64,000 bases of DNA from Notospermus geniculatus (Eukaryota; Nemertea; Pilidiophora; Heteronemertea; Lineidae). Positions 24,301 through 31,500 of this stretch are shown piece by piece. The stretch lies in assembly GCA_002633025.1 (NCBI GenBank), contig NMRB01001414.1, positions 123,716 through 187,715 of the forward strand, in the 5' to 3' direction. A model generated the notes under the pieces. That model saw nothing but the letters and a program-made list of their open reading frames with translations, did not search any database and was not told where the DNA came from. The position numbers were made by a program, and so were the translations under genes. The stretch's first letter is position 1, and each line of letters starts with the position of its first letter.

Positions 24301-26876
24301 CAACTTAGCGAAAATCTTACCTGAGAAATTTTTCTGGACATCCCGTAAATTCACCCAAATATGGCATCCAAGGTGATAAAGGTAGAGTCCGTTATCGTAA
24401 CAGATCTCATCATGACTGTGCTTGTGACTGTTTCCTCCGTAAACGACCATGTAATTTCCCATAATATTCGCTGAGTGGAATGCTCGAGACTTTGGCGGCT
24501 TCCCGACATCTGAATCCGTATTGTAATGAATTTGTGACCAATAGTTCTTATCGACATTGAAAGCATGAAGGAATTGGCTTCGTTCACTGAATCTGGCGTA
24601 TTCTGGTTTTAAACCACCAAACACCAGCAGAGATTTTGATTCCGGGTGGTAGACTGTGGAATGACCTATGAGTCGCCTAACTGTGTCCTTTCCACCTTTG
24701 ACTGCAACAACTTCCCATTTTATTGCTTCAGGAACAACTATTCGGTACATATTTGATGAAAATGATCCATTTTGATGTCGTCCACCAAAAACGTACAACC
24801 ATCTTCCCTCGACTAATGTTGTTGTATGGTATACCAGGCCAGGGGGGTGAAAATTACTCGTGTTCGCTTTCAAGCTCCAAGACTCTGCAGTGACATTGTA
24901 GTGCCAGAGTTGATTTGAGTGAGTATTATCTTCAAACATACCACCAAACATAAACAAATCCGCTCCAACTGCAGTGACAGTGTGACCATAGCAACCCCGC
25001 GGCCACGGCGTGGATCGTGCAGTTGTAATCCAACGATTTTGTACAAAACTAAAATGCAAAAGATCACTAAGAAAACCATTCAAATTGTGCCCACCGAATA
25101 TCCATAAACTTTGTGAGGGTTTTAGAAATGCCCCTGCATGGCCAACACGGGCTGAAAAACCAGACTCGGGGTAAGCAACGATATTCCACGAATTCACGTT
25201 ATCGCTCACATTGAGGGCTATTTGGCAGTCCACCCCTGCATAGCCGTTAACACAGACACACTTTTTCTTGAAAATACTCCACTTCCCCTGACCGCAGTTA
25301 TTTGGATTCATCTCCAACTCGCATGAGTCACCATAGTAACCATTGTTGCAGTGGCACACGTGATCTTTGCAGGTACCCTTGCCATTGCAGTCCAGTGGAC
25401 AGTTTGTGATCTTGTACATGGCTTCAAATCCACTCAAAACGTAGTTCCTATCACTGTAGAAGTATATCAGCATCTGCAGCAGAAGAAAGAGATCATAATG
25501 TAGAAGAGCGAATAAAACTGCCAAGAAAAATTCTGGTAAGATTTAAGTTGCTGGTATAAATGCTAATAGGAGGAGCCTAACAGTGGCCGATTTAGGGGAG
25601 CACAGTGAGCACATGCCCCCCCCCCTTTGCAGCAGAGTGATAGGTTTTTGTGCCTCAGACTCAGACGCCTGGAAAATGCATTTTGGCATCCCATTTTTGA
25701 AAATTTTCTGGGGCGCCCCCTTTCCAGAAATCCTGGATCCACCCCTGCGTAATACAATAGGAGCTGTGAGCGAGTTGACCACTAGGTGTCACTAGGGCCC
25801 AATTCAATGCATCTAGCGGACCCAGTCATTATCGATCGAGCAGCGATCATAATAGATTTCCTCTACGGTACATTTGGTCCGCTAAGACTGTGCTGCCATC
25901 TGTTGGCAATATGCGCGGCTGACTGCTCCTATTGAATGACAATACTTACATATCCAGATTTAGCTGATAATGTATCAGGTACAGTGTTCCCACTGAAGCT
26001 GCCCAATAATCGACTAGAATATGACCGGCCATCAAACACAAATAGGAAGTCATAGGTACACTCCGTATCCATCTTTGTGAAATCAAGCGTGATGTATTGT
26101 TTCGGGTGCGGTGCTGGAAGTGGAAAGGACAGATTTCAATGTAAGGTGGTGTCCCTACCCACATGATATCTGTAGTATGTAACAGGATGTCACTGTAGTA
26201 CCGGCAGTATGTAACAGGCTGTCATTGTCATCAGCCAGTGATTACATCAGGGAACATTGGCTGCATTTGATACAACAATAAGCTAGGTTTCCTACACTCA
26301 GTAACCATTACAAAGGGTACAACTGTCTGGAAAAAAGTTATAAAGTTAAAGTTTGGGTTTATACAATGTAGTCTGATATCAACTACGGTAGAGGTTCTCA
26401 TCCGACTTTACACTTTACCCCCCAGTCTGTCCTGAAAAATTTTACTAGAACTCTGATGAGCTGCCCATTCAGCGCTACAATCGAGCATTTCCGACCAATA
26501 CCCATTCATACACTTGAGTGGAGAGAGGCCAGCGAGGCAAAGAGACTTCCCCAAAGTCTCATGCCCAGTGGACTGTGATTCGAACCAGGGACCCTCTGAC
26601 GGCTAGTCGGAGACCCGAACCACTATACCACTGGACAGAGTAAGTGTCACACATGTTCAGCAATACCGCAGACTTACCCACAATTAACCATTCACAATGT
26701 GCATTTGGAGGATAATCGCTGACACCATCTGTCAGAATCCCCTCAGTGAGGTTGGTGATGATTTTGCGACCACTGCATCCAAAAGCACCATCAAGTTGGA
26801 CAAGCAGTAGTCCCACCAATAGGTGACTCAGCTTGACAAGGCGAGAACAGATGACCATCTCTCGCAGTCTGTTCAT
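8586..26876 (-). CDS. MEGF8: Multiple EGF-like domains protein 8 (lacks visible membrane-anchor exons)
   Basis: Thirty-two exons with matching phases give about 2482 residues: signal peptide, CUB 1, EGF, six Kelch repeats, PSI domains, calcium-binding EGF, laminin-type EGF, CUB 2, EGF, second Kelch set, more PSI, EGF, laminin-type EGF and a beta-rich membrane-proximal region. Two CUBs and two Kelch propellers in this order fit MEGF8 rather than attractin, which has one of each plus a C-type lectin domain. In vertebrates MEGF8 is a single-pass membrane protein that works with the ubiquitin ligase MGRN1 to remove Smoothened, and its loss disturbs left-right patterning. The last visible exon (8911-8586) ends in phase 1 at a good donor (gtaagg), so at least one more exon is needed for the transmembrane helix and tail. 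None is evident between 8586 and the INTS5 start. The exon blocks are described separately. Confidence 0.92.
9601..10590. repeat. Composite repeat spanning the assembly gap in MEGF8 intron 30
   Basis: The left side has tttgtgacccatgacagcaa and gcccgcttggc. The right side has the inverted gccaagcgggc (10410 area) and ttttgctgtcaagggtcaca (10578 area). Between them lie words shared with the 7245 repeat and a cgtacgg tandem. This looks like one mobile element about 1 kb long, only partly assembled. Confidence 0.45.
9791..10276. other. Assembly gap
   Basis: 486 unknown bases inside MEGF8 intron 30. The flanks are parts of one dispersed repeat, which probably caused the break. Confidence 0.99.
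10628..11338 (-). CDS. MEGF8: MEGF8 exons 29-30: EGF and laminin-type EGF
   Basis: Exon 29 (11338-11146) encodes CGQHGTCVQPNVCRCHFGYV, then a laminin-type EGF (CDCNGHSDCLSVEQRDVCLQ). Exon 30 (10795-10628, 56 codons, phase 0 both sides) encodes KRCSECKPLFVGDPINGGKC and CFTYCNNHTSICMKESEYES. Exon 30 ends at aat|gtaagt. The next exon also starts in phase 0, so no coding exon needs to be hidden in the 9791-10276 gap. Confidence 0.87.
11393..11465 (+). mobile_element. tRNA-derived SINE, family B
   Basis: Gtggtctagtggttctggac is an A-box region and ctagtttgaatcctac a B box, at tRNA spacing. It is similar to the minus-strand copy at 26575-26640. The stems are too decayed for a functional tRNA. It lies in MEGF8 intron 28. 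Confidence 0.5.
11560..11740 (-). CDS. MEGF8: MEGF8 exon 28: calcium-binding EGF
   Basis: A 181-nt exon (phase 1 to 2) after a ctgtttcag acceptor. It reads ITWAFAQCPPENECENNHHT and then CDGNEDCVDILVGFNCTCKV, a calcium-binding EGF module at the same position as in vertebrate MEGF8. Residues about 2143-2202. Confidence 0.87.
11759..11917. mobile_element. pogo-like MITE, family TCGC
   Basis: 159 bp flanked by TA. The ends cagtgcactctcgat and atcgagggggactg are inverted. The interior includes cccggatattacgaaccc, shared with the element at 17013-17454. TA duplication and CAGT ends fit the pogo/Tc1-mariner group. Confidence 0.65.
12063..13547 (-). CDS. MEGF8: MEGF8 exons 24-27: C-terminal PSI array
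   Basis: Exons 13547-13397, 13286-13088, 12898-12675 and 12321-12063 (residues about 1865-2142). Diagnostic runs are KNCTDCLAIWPMYRN, KWCTNCAEGKCIPTKGNCSH, CGSRGCMWSRQFKRAG, ATPTFDWNCVTENL and CLASAGCGWCSFGGRDGVGI, each with a close counterpart in vertebrate MEGF8. Exon 24 uses a weak donor (agg|gttcgt), chosen because it alone preserves the reading frame into exon 25. Intron 26 contains a SINE interrupted by a hAT-like MITE. Confidence 0.87.
12387..12645 (+). mobile_element. SINE family A interrupted by a hAT-like MITE
   Basis: The SINE head gctgtcagagtggcacaatg stops at 12422 and resumes at 12579 with ggaaacatcagtgcctgtta. Between them lies a GGATCC-family MITE (12423-12578). Intact copies read straight across this point. 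Confidence 0.65.
12423..12578. mobile_element. hAT-like MITE, family GGATCC (nested)
   Basis: 156 bp with ends cagtggcggatccag and ctggatccgcgcctg, flanked by the 5-bp direct repeat ggaaa (12418-12422, 12579-12583). Inserted into a SINE, so it is younger than that SINE. Confidence 0.7.
13319..13357 (+). repeat. AATC microsatellite
   Basis: About nine slightly imperfect copies of the tetranucleotide aatc, in MEGF8 intron 24, about 30 bases upstream of exon 25. Confidence 0.8.
13690..15676 (-). CDS. MEGF8: MEGF8 exons 19-23: second Kelch propeller
   Basis: Exons 15676-15378, 15131-14984, 14787-14607, 14396-14233 and 14111-13690 (residues about 1461-1864). Exon 19 opens with an EGF end (CVCHNGYGGKACNETL) and then gives blade 1 (FYLFGGYSVTRG). 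Later blades are YLFMFGGHMDNM, LIIFGGFTTDYF, LYVYGGYLYH, HMVVIGGRSAMESF and IYIFGGYNGIPHG. The end of exon 23 starts the next PSI module (DVCLETFGCTACMKTD). A 27-bp minisatellite ends about 15 bases inside intron 21, next to the donor of exon 21. Confidence 0.9.
14480..14592 (+). repeat. 27-bp minisatellite beside an exon donor
   Basis: Four copies of a 27-bp unit (acaaaattgggcaaatttac plus gtccgag) lie in MEGF8 intron 21 and end about 15 bases from the donor of exon 21. The unit is a multiple of three. Confidence 0.85.
15892..16933 (-). CDS. MEGF8: MEGF8 exons 16-18: CUB 2 and EGF
   Basis: Exons 16933-16708, 16445-16283 and 16085-15892 (residues about 1266-1460). Exons 16 and 17 form the second CUB domain, with CLWVITVFPDLNS, then HYVYVYDGIPALASG and the closing YLTVYFEADLTG. 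Exon 18 adds EGF modules (CFGNRVCQGGHCVCRSGFRG and CPLNCSHVDGHGYC). A hAT-like MITE (16480-16645) occupies intron 16, 35 bases before exon 17. Confidence 0.9.
16480..16645. mobile_element. hAT-like MITE, family GGATCC
   Basis: 166 bp with ends caggtgcagatccag and ctggatccacccttg, in MEGF8 intron 16. Interior words such as cttttggcc are shared with the copy at 6734-6894. Confidence 0.65.
17013..17454. mobile_element. pogo-like element, family TCGC
   Basis: 442 bp between TA dinucleotides. The ends cagtcctccctcgctattac and gtaatagcgagggaggactg are near-perfect inverted repeats of more than 20 bp. It is longer than the 159-bp relative at 11759, so it has extra internal sequence or a nested insertion. 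It lies in MEGF8 intron 15. Confidence 0.7.
17572..18440 (-). CDS. MEGF8: MEGF8 exons 13-15: calcium EGF, EGF and laminin-type EGF
   Basis: Exons 18440-18221, 18046-17820 and 17713-17572 cover residues about 1070-1265. Exon 13 has the calcium-binding EGF start DVEECLLGLDNCHQNATC and the hydroxylation-type core TCECNRGFTGNG. Exon 14 has CSGPPDYVCQCDIGWTGDEC followed by a laminin-type EGF (CDKCQHWTVGAHCENC). Exon 15 is a complete laminin-type EGF (CFCQDNTEGTNCERCKRGYY). Confidence 0.9.
18505..18722 (+). repeat. Tandem duplication of about 108 bp
   Basis: Two neighbouring copies, both with tcctatgctacaaagtacag and ggaaggctgtt, in MEGF8 intron 12. They have several differences, so the duplication is not recent. 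Confidence 0.75.
18791..19292 (-). CDS. MEGF8: MEGF8 exons 11-12: PSI cluster
   Basis: Exon 11 (19292-19186, phase 0 to 2) reads NPLCEWLSMPGARRG and ends CPLSCVL; exon 12 (19053-18791) carries two cysteine-rich repeats, TSCMSTPECAWCEKTRTC and CLEDFQCGWCGNSYNP, ending GRCVEGDFTG. The acceptor of exon 11 (tttctattacag) is one of two direct repeats that flank a 227-bp hairpin insertion, so the splice signal has been duplicated at the far end of the insert (19535-19548). Confidence 0.88.
19308..19534. mobile_element. Near-perfect hairpin element at the MEGF8 exon 11 acceptor
   Basis: Two arms of about 95 bases are almost perfectly complementary around the centre at about 19404 (ctctagaaaagtcttttctagag). 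Each arm contains gaccccaaccggggtc and gaattcacgaattttcg. The element is flanked by the direct repeat tgtaatagaaatta (19294-19307 and 19535-19548). The left copy is the polypyrimidine tract and AG of MEGF8 exon 11 on the minus strand. Confidence 0.8.
19997..22394 (-). CDS. MEGF8: MEGF8 exons 5-10: PSI domains and inter-PSI region
   Basis: Exons are 22394-22251, 21992-21812, 21658-21486, 21100-20885, 20778-20563 and 20242-19997 (residues about 555-946). Exons 5, 6 and 10 are cysteine-rich PSI modules (CIADPECGWCYKK, NENCAWCVKEARC, MTDTSCGWCPSSNKC). Exons 7-9 encode the cysteine-poor region characteristic of MEGF8, including SGIPGWWGKNSTRITKLSAC and a KGFIHPLD stretch. A hAT-like MITE (22418-22541) sits in intron 4 only 23 bases before exon 5. 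Intron 9 holds two copies of a repeat containing a CAAGATGGCG motif. Confidence 0.88.
20333..20530 (+). repeat. Two-copy intronic repeat with CAAGATGGCG motif
   Basis: Ttcaagatggcgactctgg (about 20345) and atcaagatggcggctctggc (20491) are each followed by gccatattgaaa. They lie about 145 bases apart in MEGF8 intron 9. The ATGGCGGC word matches the core of the YY1 site. Confidence 0.6.
22055..22112 (+). mobile_element. SINE family A fragment
   Basis: Ggcacctgtcacctctgagg matches the B-box half of the family A SINE (compare 51230). The head is missing. It lies in MEGF8 intron 5. Confidence 0.4.
22418..22541. mobile_element. hAT-like MITE, family GTTTCC
   Basis: 124 bp with ends cagtgtttccgccag and ctggcagaaaccctg, sharing aattagtaccctc and aaagggccattttc with the copy at 45056-45189. 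It is inserted in MEGF8 intron 4, 23 bases before exon 5. Confidence 0.7.
22757..22902 (-). CDS. MEGF8: MEGF8 exon 4: sixth Kelch blade
   Basis: This 146-nt exon enters in phase 1 after a TAG acceptor and leaves in phase 0 at gag|gtgaga. It reads DVPMPPSGRFSHVAAVAYDN and then LLIAGGYRGNVLGDL, closing the first six-bladed propeller. Residues are about 506-554 of the assembled protein. Confidence 0.88.
24066..24186. mobile_element. pogo/Tigger-like MITE, partial
   Basis: Agtggaaccccactttgcag, cacctctggcaggaggacac and ctctattgaggacac match the family clustered at 52035-52917. The right end is truncated. It lies in MEGF8 intron 3. Confidence 0.55.
24321..26876 (-). CDS. MEGF8: MEGF8 exons 1-3: signal peptide, CUB 1, EGF pair, Kelch 1-5
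   Basis: Exon 1 (26876-26678) encodes a leader with the hydrophobic core HLLVGLLLVQL, then GCSGRK and the start of a CUB domain. Exon 2 (26113-25950) continues the CUB with DTECTYDFLFVFDG, the usual calcium-binding acidic core. Exon 3 is unusually long (25473-24321, 1153 nt). It finishes the CUB (YFYSDRNYVLSGFEA), adds two EGF modules (CNGKGTCKDHVCHC and a second one) and encodes about five Kelch blades with GG doublets (LWIFGGH, LFMFGGM, LYVFGGR, LLVFGGL, YMVVYGGN). The first exon begins only 13 bases from an assembly gap, so an extra upstream exon or the true promoter may be hidden there. Confidence 0.9.
25581..25747. mobile_element. hAT-like MITE, family GGATCC
   Basis: 167 bp with ends cagtggccgatttag (diverged) and ctggatccacccctg, in MEGF8 intron 2, with a ggggcgccccctttcc block shared with other copies. 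Confidence 0.6.
26575..26645 (-). mobile_element. tRNA-derived SINE, family B
   Basis: The minus strand reads cagtggtatagtggttcggg, then ccctggttcgaatcacag: clear A and B boxes. The acceptor stem does not pair well, so I call a SINE head, not a tRNA gene. It lies in MEGF8 intron 1, beside exon 1. Confidence 0.5.
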
Positions 26877-26889
26877 TATACAACATGGG

Positions 26890-27160
26890 NNNNNNNNNNN
26901 NNNNNNNNNNNNNNNNNNNNNNNNNNNNNNNNNNNNNNNNNNNNNNNNNNNNNNNNNNNNNNNNNNNNNNNNNNNNNNNNNNNNNNNNNNNNNNNNNNNN
27001 NNNNNNNNNNNNNNNNNNNNNNNNNNNNNNNNNNNNNNNNNNNNNNNNNNNNNNNNNNNNNNNNNNNNNNNNNNNNNNNNNNNNNNNNNNNNNNNNNNNN
27101 NNNNNNNNNNNNNNNNNNNNNNNNNNNNNNNNNNNNNNNNNNNNNNNNNNNNNNNNNNNN
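26890..27160. other. Assembly gap
   Basis: 271 unknown bases immediately upstream of MEGF8 exon 1; they may contain its 5' UTR or promoter. Confidence 0.99.
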
Positions 27161-27222
27161 GACCATAGTCCTTGATATTTCAAAATGAAATCAACATACT
27201 GTAGGTTTGCAATTCTTGCAAC

Positions 27223-27396
27223 CTCCATACAGGGTAAGAAACCGAAAAAAGAAAGCTTATTGCTGTCTGGAGTGTGCGTTACAGAAATCCCAGTATATTT
27301 CACGTCTTGATTCTGATCTCTGATCACAGTGTCGATTTCAAGATTTGCGTGACTCAACAGACATAAGCACAGCCATATAAAGAAATTAGCCAGCAT
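27223..27396 (-). CDS. Candidate first coding exon with a signal peptide, gene unknown
   Basis: An open stretch upstream of MEGF8 on the same strand begins MLANFFIWLCLCLLSHANLE, a convincing signal peptide. It continues with about 40 residues (TGISVTHTPDSNKLSFFGFL) and could end at gag|gttgca, phase 0. The frame also stays open to an upstream ATG at 27444 and runs leftwards into the 26890-27160 gap. The FFGFLPC segment is faintly like the start of the ligand-binding lobe of class C GPCRs or receptor guanylate cyclases, but this is only an impression. It may equally be a non-coding ORF. Confidence 0.25.
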
Positions 27397-27449
27397 GTAT
27401 AAGAAAATTCTACAAATTATGGACGGATGAATGTAAAATATCAAATAGA

Positions 27450-28330
27450 CTTGGTCTAAAATGGAAGATGATGACTTTTAAGCCAAGAATAACACAGTTA
27501 TGCTACTAACTATTCAGTATCAACTGCAGCATAGTTGATTCAATTTAAGTGTCAATCAACTTAGTTGTTAATTGGGTTTTAATTTAAACTGTCAGTCAAC
27601 CGAACTTCTGACTGTGTTCAATATGAAACTCATGGAAGAAACTCCCTGCTAAGCCATAATGAAATTCAACCCCCTCAACAAACTACCCTATCACATATTC
27701 CGATATCTCATTTTTAGCACCATTGTCAAAGCCATGGTCAAGTTTCAGATAAACGAAAAATTGGGCTGGGAACACAGAGGCCAGCATTATAATATACCCT
27801 AGGCATTGTGTTCTGTATCACCCAGATTGCACCGACTGAGGCCTTGTTTGCACCTCGGGCTTTGCTTGCATCTACACAACTCTTGACTTGTTTGGTCCCC
27901 GTAGGGTAATACTTGCACCCACTACGGTCGCCAAACAGCTGTGAGCAACAAGTAAACTTCGACAGGCATAAGTCCAAGAATTCAATGCATGAGTTCTGTG
28001 GGAAGGACTTGGACTTTGGATGTAACCTCTCCTCAGCCCTGTATCTAAAACTACCTAAAGAATGGCAGGCGTGGGCGAAAAAATATTCAGCGGGTGAATT
28101 TCTTGGATCAAATATTTTGCAACTTGGATATGCAGAAGTATTGTTTAATATTATGTGAGATAAATGAAGTACCAGTTGCCCCCTGTTATTATGCAAATAT
28201 TTTGAAAAACAGCAATTGCCCACATCTTAGCCTAGAGTGACATACCTCCACCAATTTATTGGCAACAAAGCAATCTCAGTTTTACAAAGCAGTACTCCAG
28301 AATAACAACGTGGCAAATGACAGTGAATTT
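27450..28330. other. Intergenic stretch between MEGF8 and TTLL11
   Basis: No gene I can support. Both strands have an open frame around 27913-28158 (81 codons plus, within 161 codons minus), but neither resembles a known family or has splice signals. AATAAA on the minus strand near 28252 could be the TTLL11 poly(A) signal. Confidence 0.5.
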
Positions 28331-28351
28331 TTTTCAGTTGGCAAATATCTG

Positions 28352-28478
28352 GGCCAACCGCCACGAAACTCCGATAGCAGTAACAGGGCCTAACAGAGAA
28401 ATTCTGTAATGGTAAAAGGCATTGTGTATCTCTCTGTTAGGCACTGTTAGTGCTATCGGAGTTTCGTGGCGGTCGGCC
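28352..28478. repeat. Hairpin in the probable TTLL11 3' UTR
   Basis: The arms ggccaaccgccacgaaactc and gagtttcgtggcggtcggcc continue for about 48 bases each and are nearly complementary, separated by about 30 bases. It begins about 95 bases after the TTLL11 stop codon. It is probably a foldback MITE; the transcript would form a long stem. Confidence 0.75.
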
Positions 28479-28573
28479 TTGAAGGTGAACACTCCGTAGA
28501 TGTTCAAAGGTACCAGTACAAAATCCAAGGTAATTGCCACCTGGGTCTGAATCTGATCATTCAAGACGAAAAC

Positions 28574-31500
28574 TTATGCATCTTTTTTGTACAGATTTGG
28601 TTTATTATTGCCGGTGCCGCGAAAGTCATACACAAACTCGCGTTTCTTGACTGGTTTTTGAGTCGTGTAGATCCGTCTCATCCGCTCGGCGCGTTGGTCT
28701 TCTTGTTTGGGAGAGATCTGTGGAAGTTTTGCGACTTGTGAACTCGAAGGTGATTCTTGTGATTCGTTGATCCTCTGTTCGCAGAACTGCAGAAGGTTTT
28801 CAAGCATTTTGATACGGTCCTTGCTGTAGAATTTCCGCCGTCCGATGTGTAAGAATGCTTCAATGAAACCGAGGAAGCACAGACCTGAAATGAAGTAAGA
28901 CTCGACATGAAGAAAGTTTTTTTGTAAACCTCAAATCAAAATCACTTCCACGCTTTTTCAATCAGACCAGTCTGTGCTGTGGTTGACTTACAGATGATAT
29001 GAGAATAGGACAGGAAGGGTTAACATGTGCATAAGAGAAAAGAAAAAGTTGAAAAGTTGCTATTTTTTTTCATGAAGATCTGATGATAACAAATTCGACA
29101 ACAAACACCGAGTTCCACTTGGCTGGTTCAATGTCACGGTGAACAAAAATGTTAACAAATCGTGTCCAACACGTCAACAATGATCTGTCTATGTTTATTA
29201 ATGGTGACTTATTTCATGGAGAGCTCGATCGATAAGTTCGTCACACCTGATGGTGTGGCCATGGTGAAATGACAACAAATAATGAAAGACAGACGATCGT
29301 GTATTGGTTTGTTGTGTTGGTTGGATATCGTTAGAGAGTTAAATGGAAAGCTGATCATTTGAACATTACATTAGCAGATTAGGTCTATAAATAAAGGGAT
29401 TTGTAATTACGCACAATAAATTCAAATTTCAGTTGCAGTGTCAGATGCATTCTGGCAAACCAAAAGCTCTCCGCAGGCACTAGCGTGGAAGAGACTCGAA
29501 AAACTGTTTTGAACCATCCCAACCCTTTCATGCTTTATCAACAGGTTTTTGGTTCACCAGAAAAGCTTGACACTTATTCAACATCTGATGAGAGTGTAAG
29601 GAGTTGAATATGTGAAGTAAGTGAACACGCGTGTCAAGGCCTGTCTACACCTTCGACATTTCAAAAACATTTCCAAAACATCCAGCTGCAACATTTCAAA
29701 AATACCGTTGTTTTCGGTTTGTTGCACAGTGTGGACTGGACCTGCAACTTTTGCAAAACAATTTGAAAACATGTTTTGATAATGTTGCAGAGTGTAGACC
29801 AACCAAAAAAACAAGCCGCAGCATTTCCAAAACTGTTTCAAAATGTTTTGTCGCAGAAATGTTTTGAAAATGTTGATGGTGTAGACAGGCCTTTATAGCT
29901 GCAAGGTGTGAAAAACCCAAGCATTATGATTTTCCATCAGCCGAGAAGAAAACTGTGTGTCTAGACAGGGGAAATAGATCTGCCCTCCAATGGTACACAA
30001 AACTAGATCTCCACTTGCGGTCAGTCGGAGCATGGGGAATTGAAGGAACAGCTGAACTGTACATGCAGTGTACATGGTAGTACAAGATCGAGCTATTTCT
30101 TCAATCGTTCATGTTGCCGCTGACCACAAATGTAGACAACACACTATAGCGGAGGAGGCAAAGACAGAGAAACAGAGCAACAGGCAGGGTACTGGTAATC
30201 CTATACTATCAAAAATTTATAAGTGAGCCGCGCTCGCCTTATAAATTTTTGATACTATGCATAAACTAAGTTACAACAACATGGGGGGTTCCCATCACCG
30301 GGTAGCCAGTTTATCAGGTTCTCTTCATCTTTCAATTTGGTCCAGCTATTTTTTGTCAAAAGAATTTGTGCCGTCATATGGCGGTGGTCCAAATGGTTAG
30401 AACCTAGGACTCATGGCTGAGAGACTCCAGTTTTGACTTCCGGTCAAGTTTCTGCTCTGTACTGACTGGTACTCTCAACTGGTCTGAAAGGACCAATGAG
30501 CACTGATAGAGCTTTTGAGTTCTCCAGAAAAGCCTGGCGCACACTAGAGAATTCAGCTTAGACAAATTTCAGTCCTGACCGATTCCATAAGCAGAATTCC
30601 CTAGTGTGCGGGCAATTTCAGGCTAGAATTTGGTCATTTCTGACCAAAACACGAAAATCAAACATGTTTGATAATTTTGGTCAGGCCTGACCGATTCCAT
30701 ACAGTGTGCGGGGGACGTCCGCACTTTGCTTATGGCTTGGGTCGATGAGCGCATGCGCAGCGATCGTCACATGACTGCTAAAATCGTCACATGACTGCGA
30801 AAATGGCGGCGCCTAGCAAGTCCTGTTCACTCTTCGACACAGGCATGTTAGATAACACCAGTTCCTCGTCTTCATCGGAAGACGAGGAGGAAATGTTGTT
30901 GCTTTTATTGCTCAACCGACGTCGTAGACGCCGTTCCAAATGGCGTTCCCGAAAAACTCGGTGCAAGAAGTGGTTGATGGACATGGATAATCCGGCCATA
31001 ACTCAACAAGTTTATCATCTAGTAATGATTCTGTTACCAGCTCGCTCACGTCACTGGCATGACTGGGCGCCTCCATTTTAGCAGTCATGTGACCATCGCT
31101 GCGCATGCGCTCATCGACCCAAGCCGTAAGCAAAGTGCGGACGTCCCCCGCACACTGTATGGAATCAGTCAGGCCTGACCAAAATTATCAAACATGTTTG
31201 ATTTTCGTGTTTTGGTCAGAAATGACCAAATTCTAGCCTGAAATTGCCCGCACACTAGGGAATTCTGCTTATGGAATCGGTCAGGACTGAAATTTGTCTA
31301 AGCTGAATTCTCTAGTGTGCGCCAGGCTAAAGGTTTCTAGAGATGTGAAGCACTTCAAGACTGTATTACAGTGGAAAGGACTAACACACAGGAGTAAAAA
31401 TCTCCGTAAACTGGACCAAACTGAATGGAGAACTACCAATAAATTGATGTGCGAGATGAAACATTCAGGAACAGATGAATCAGATATCTCAATATTTTGG

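Noticed and set aside
8586-26876. Attractin or attractin-like identity for the large receptor
   Set aside because: Two CUB domains and two Kelch sets, no C-type lectin domain, and the MEGF8-specific PSI array and inter-PSI region decide for MEGF8.
27738-28223. 161-codon minus-strand frame between MEGF8 and TTLL11
   Set aside because: No family resemblance, no splice signals, an open frame on the opposite strand as well, and composition like the surrounding DNA.
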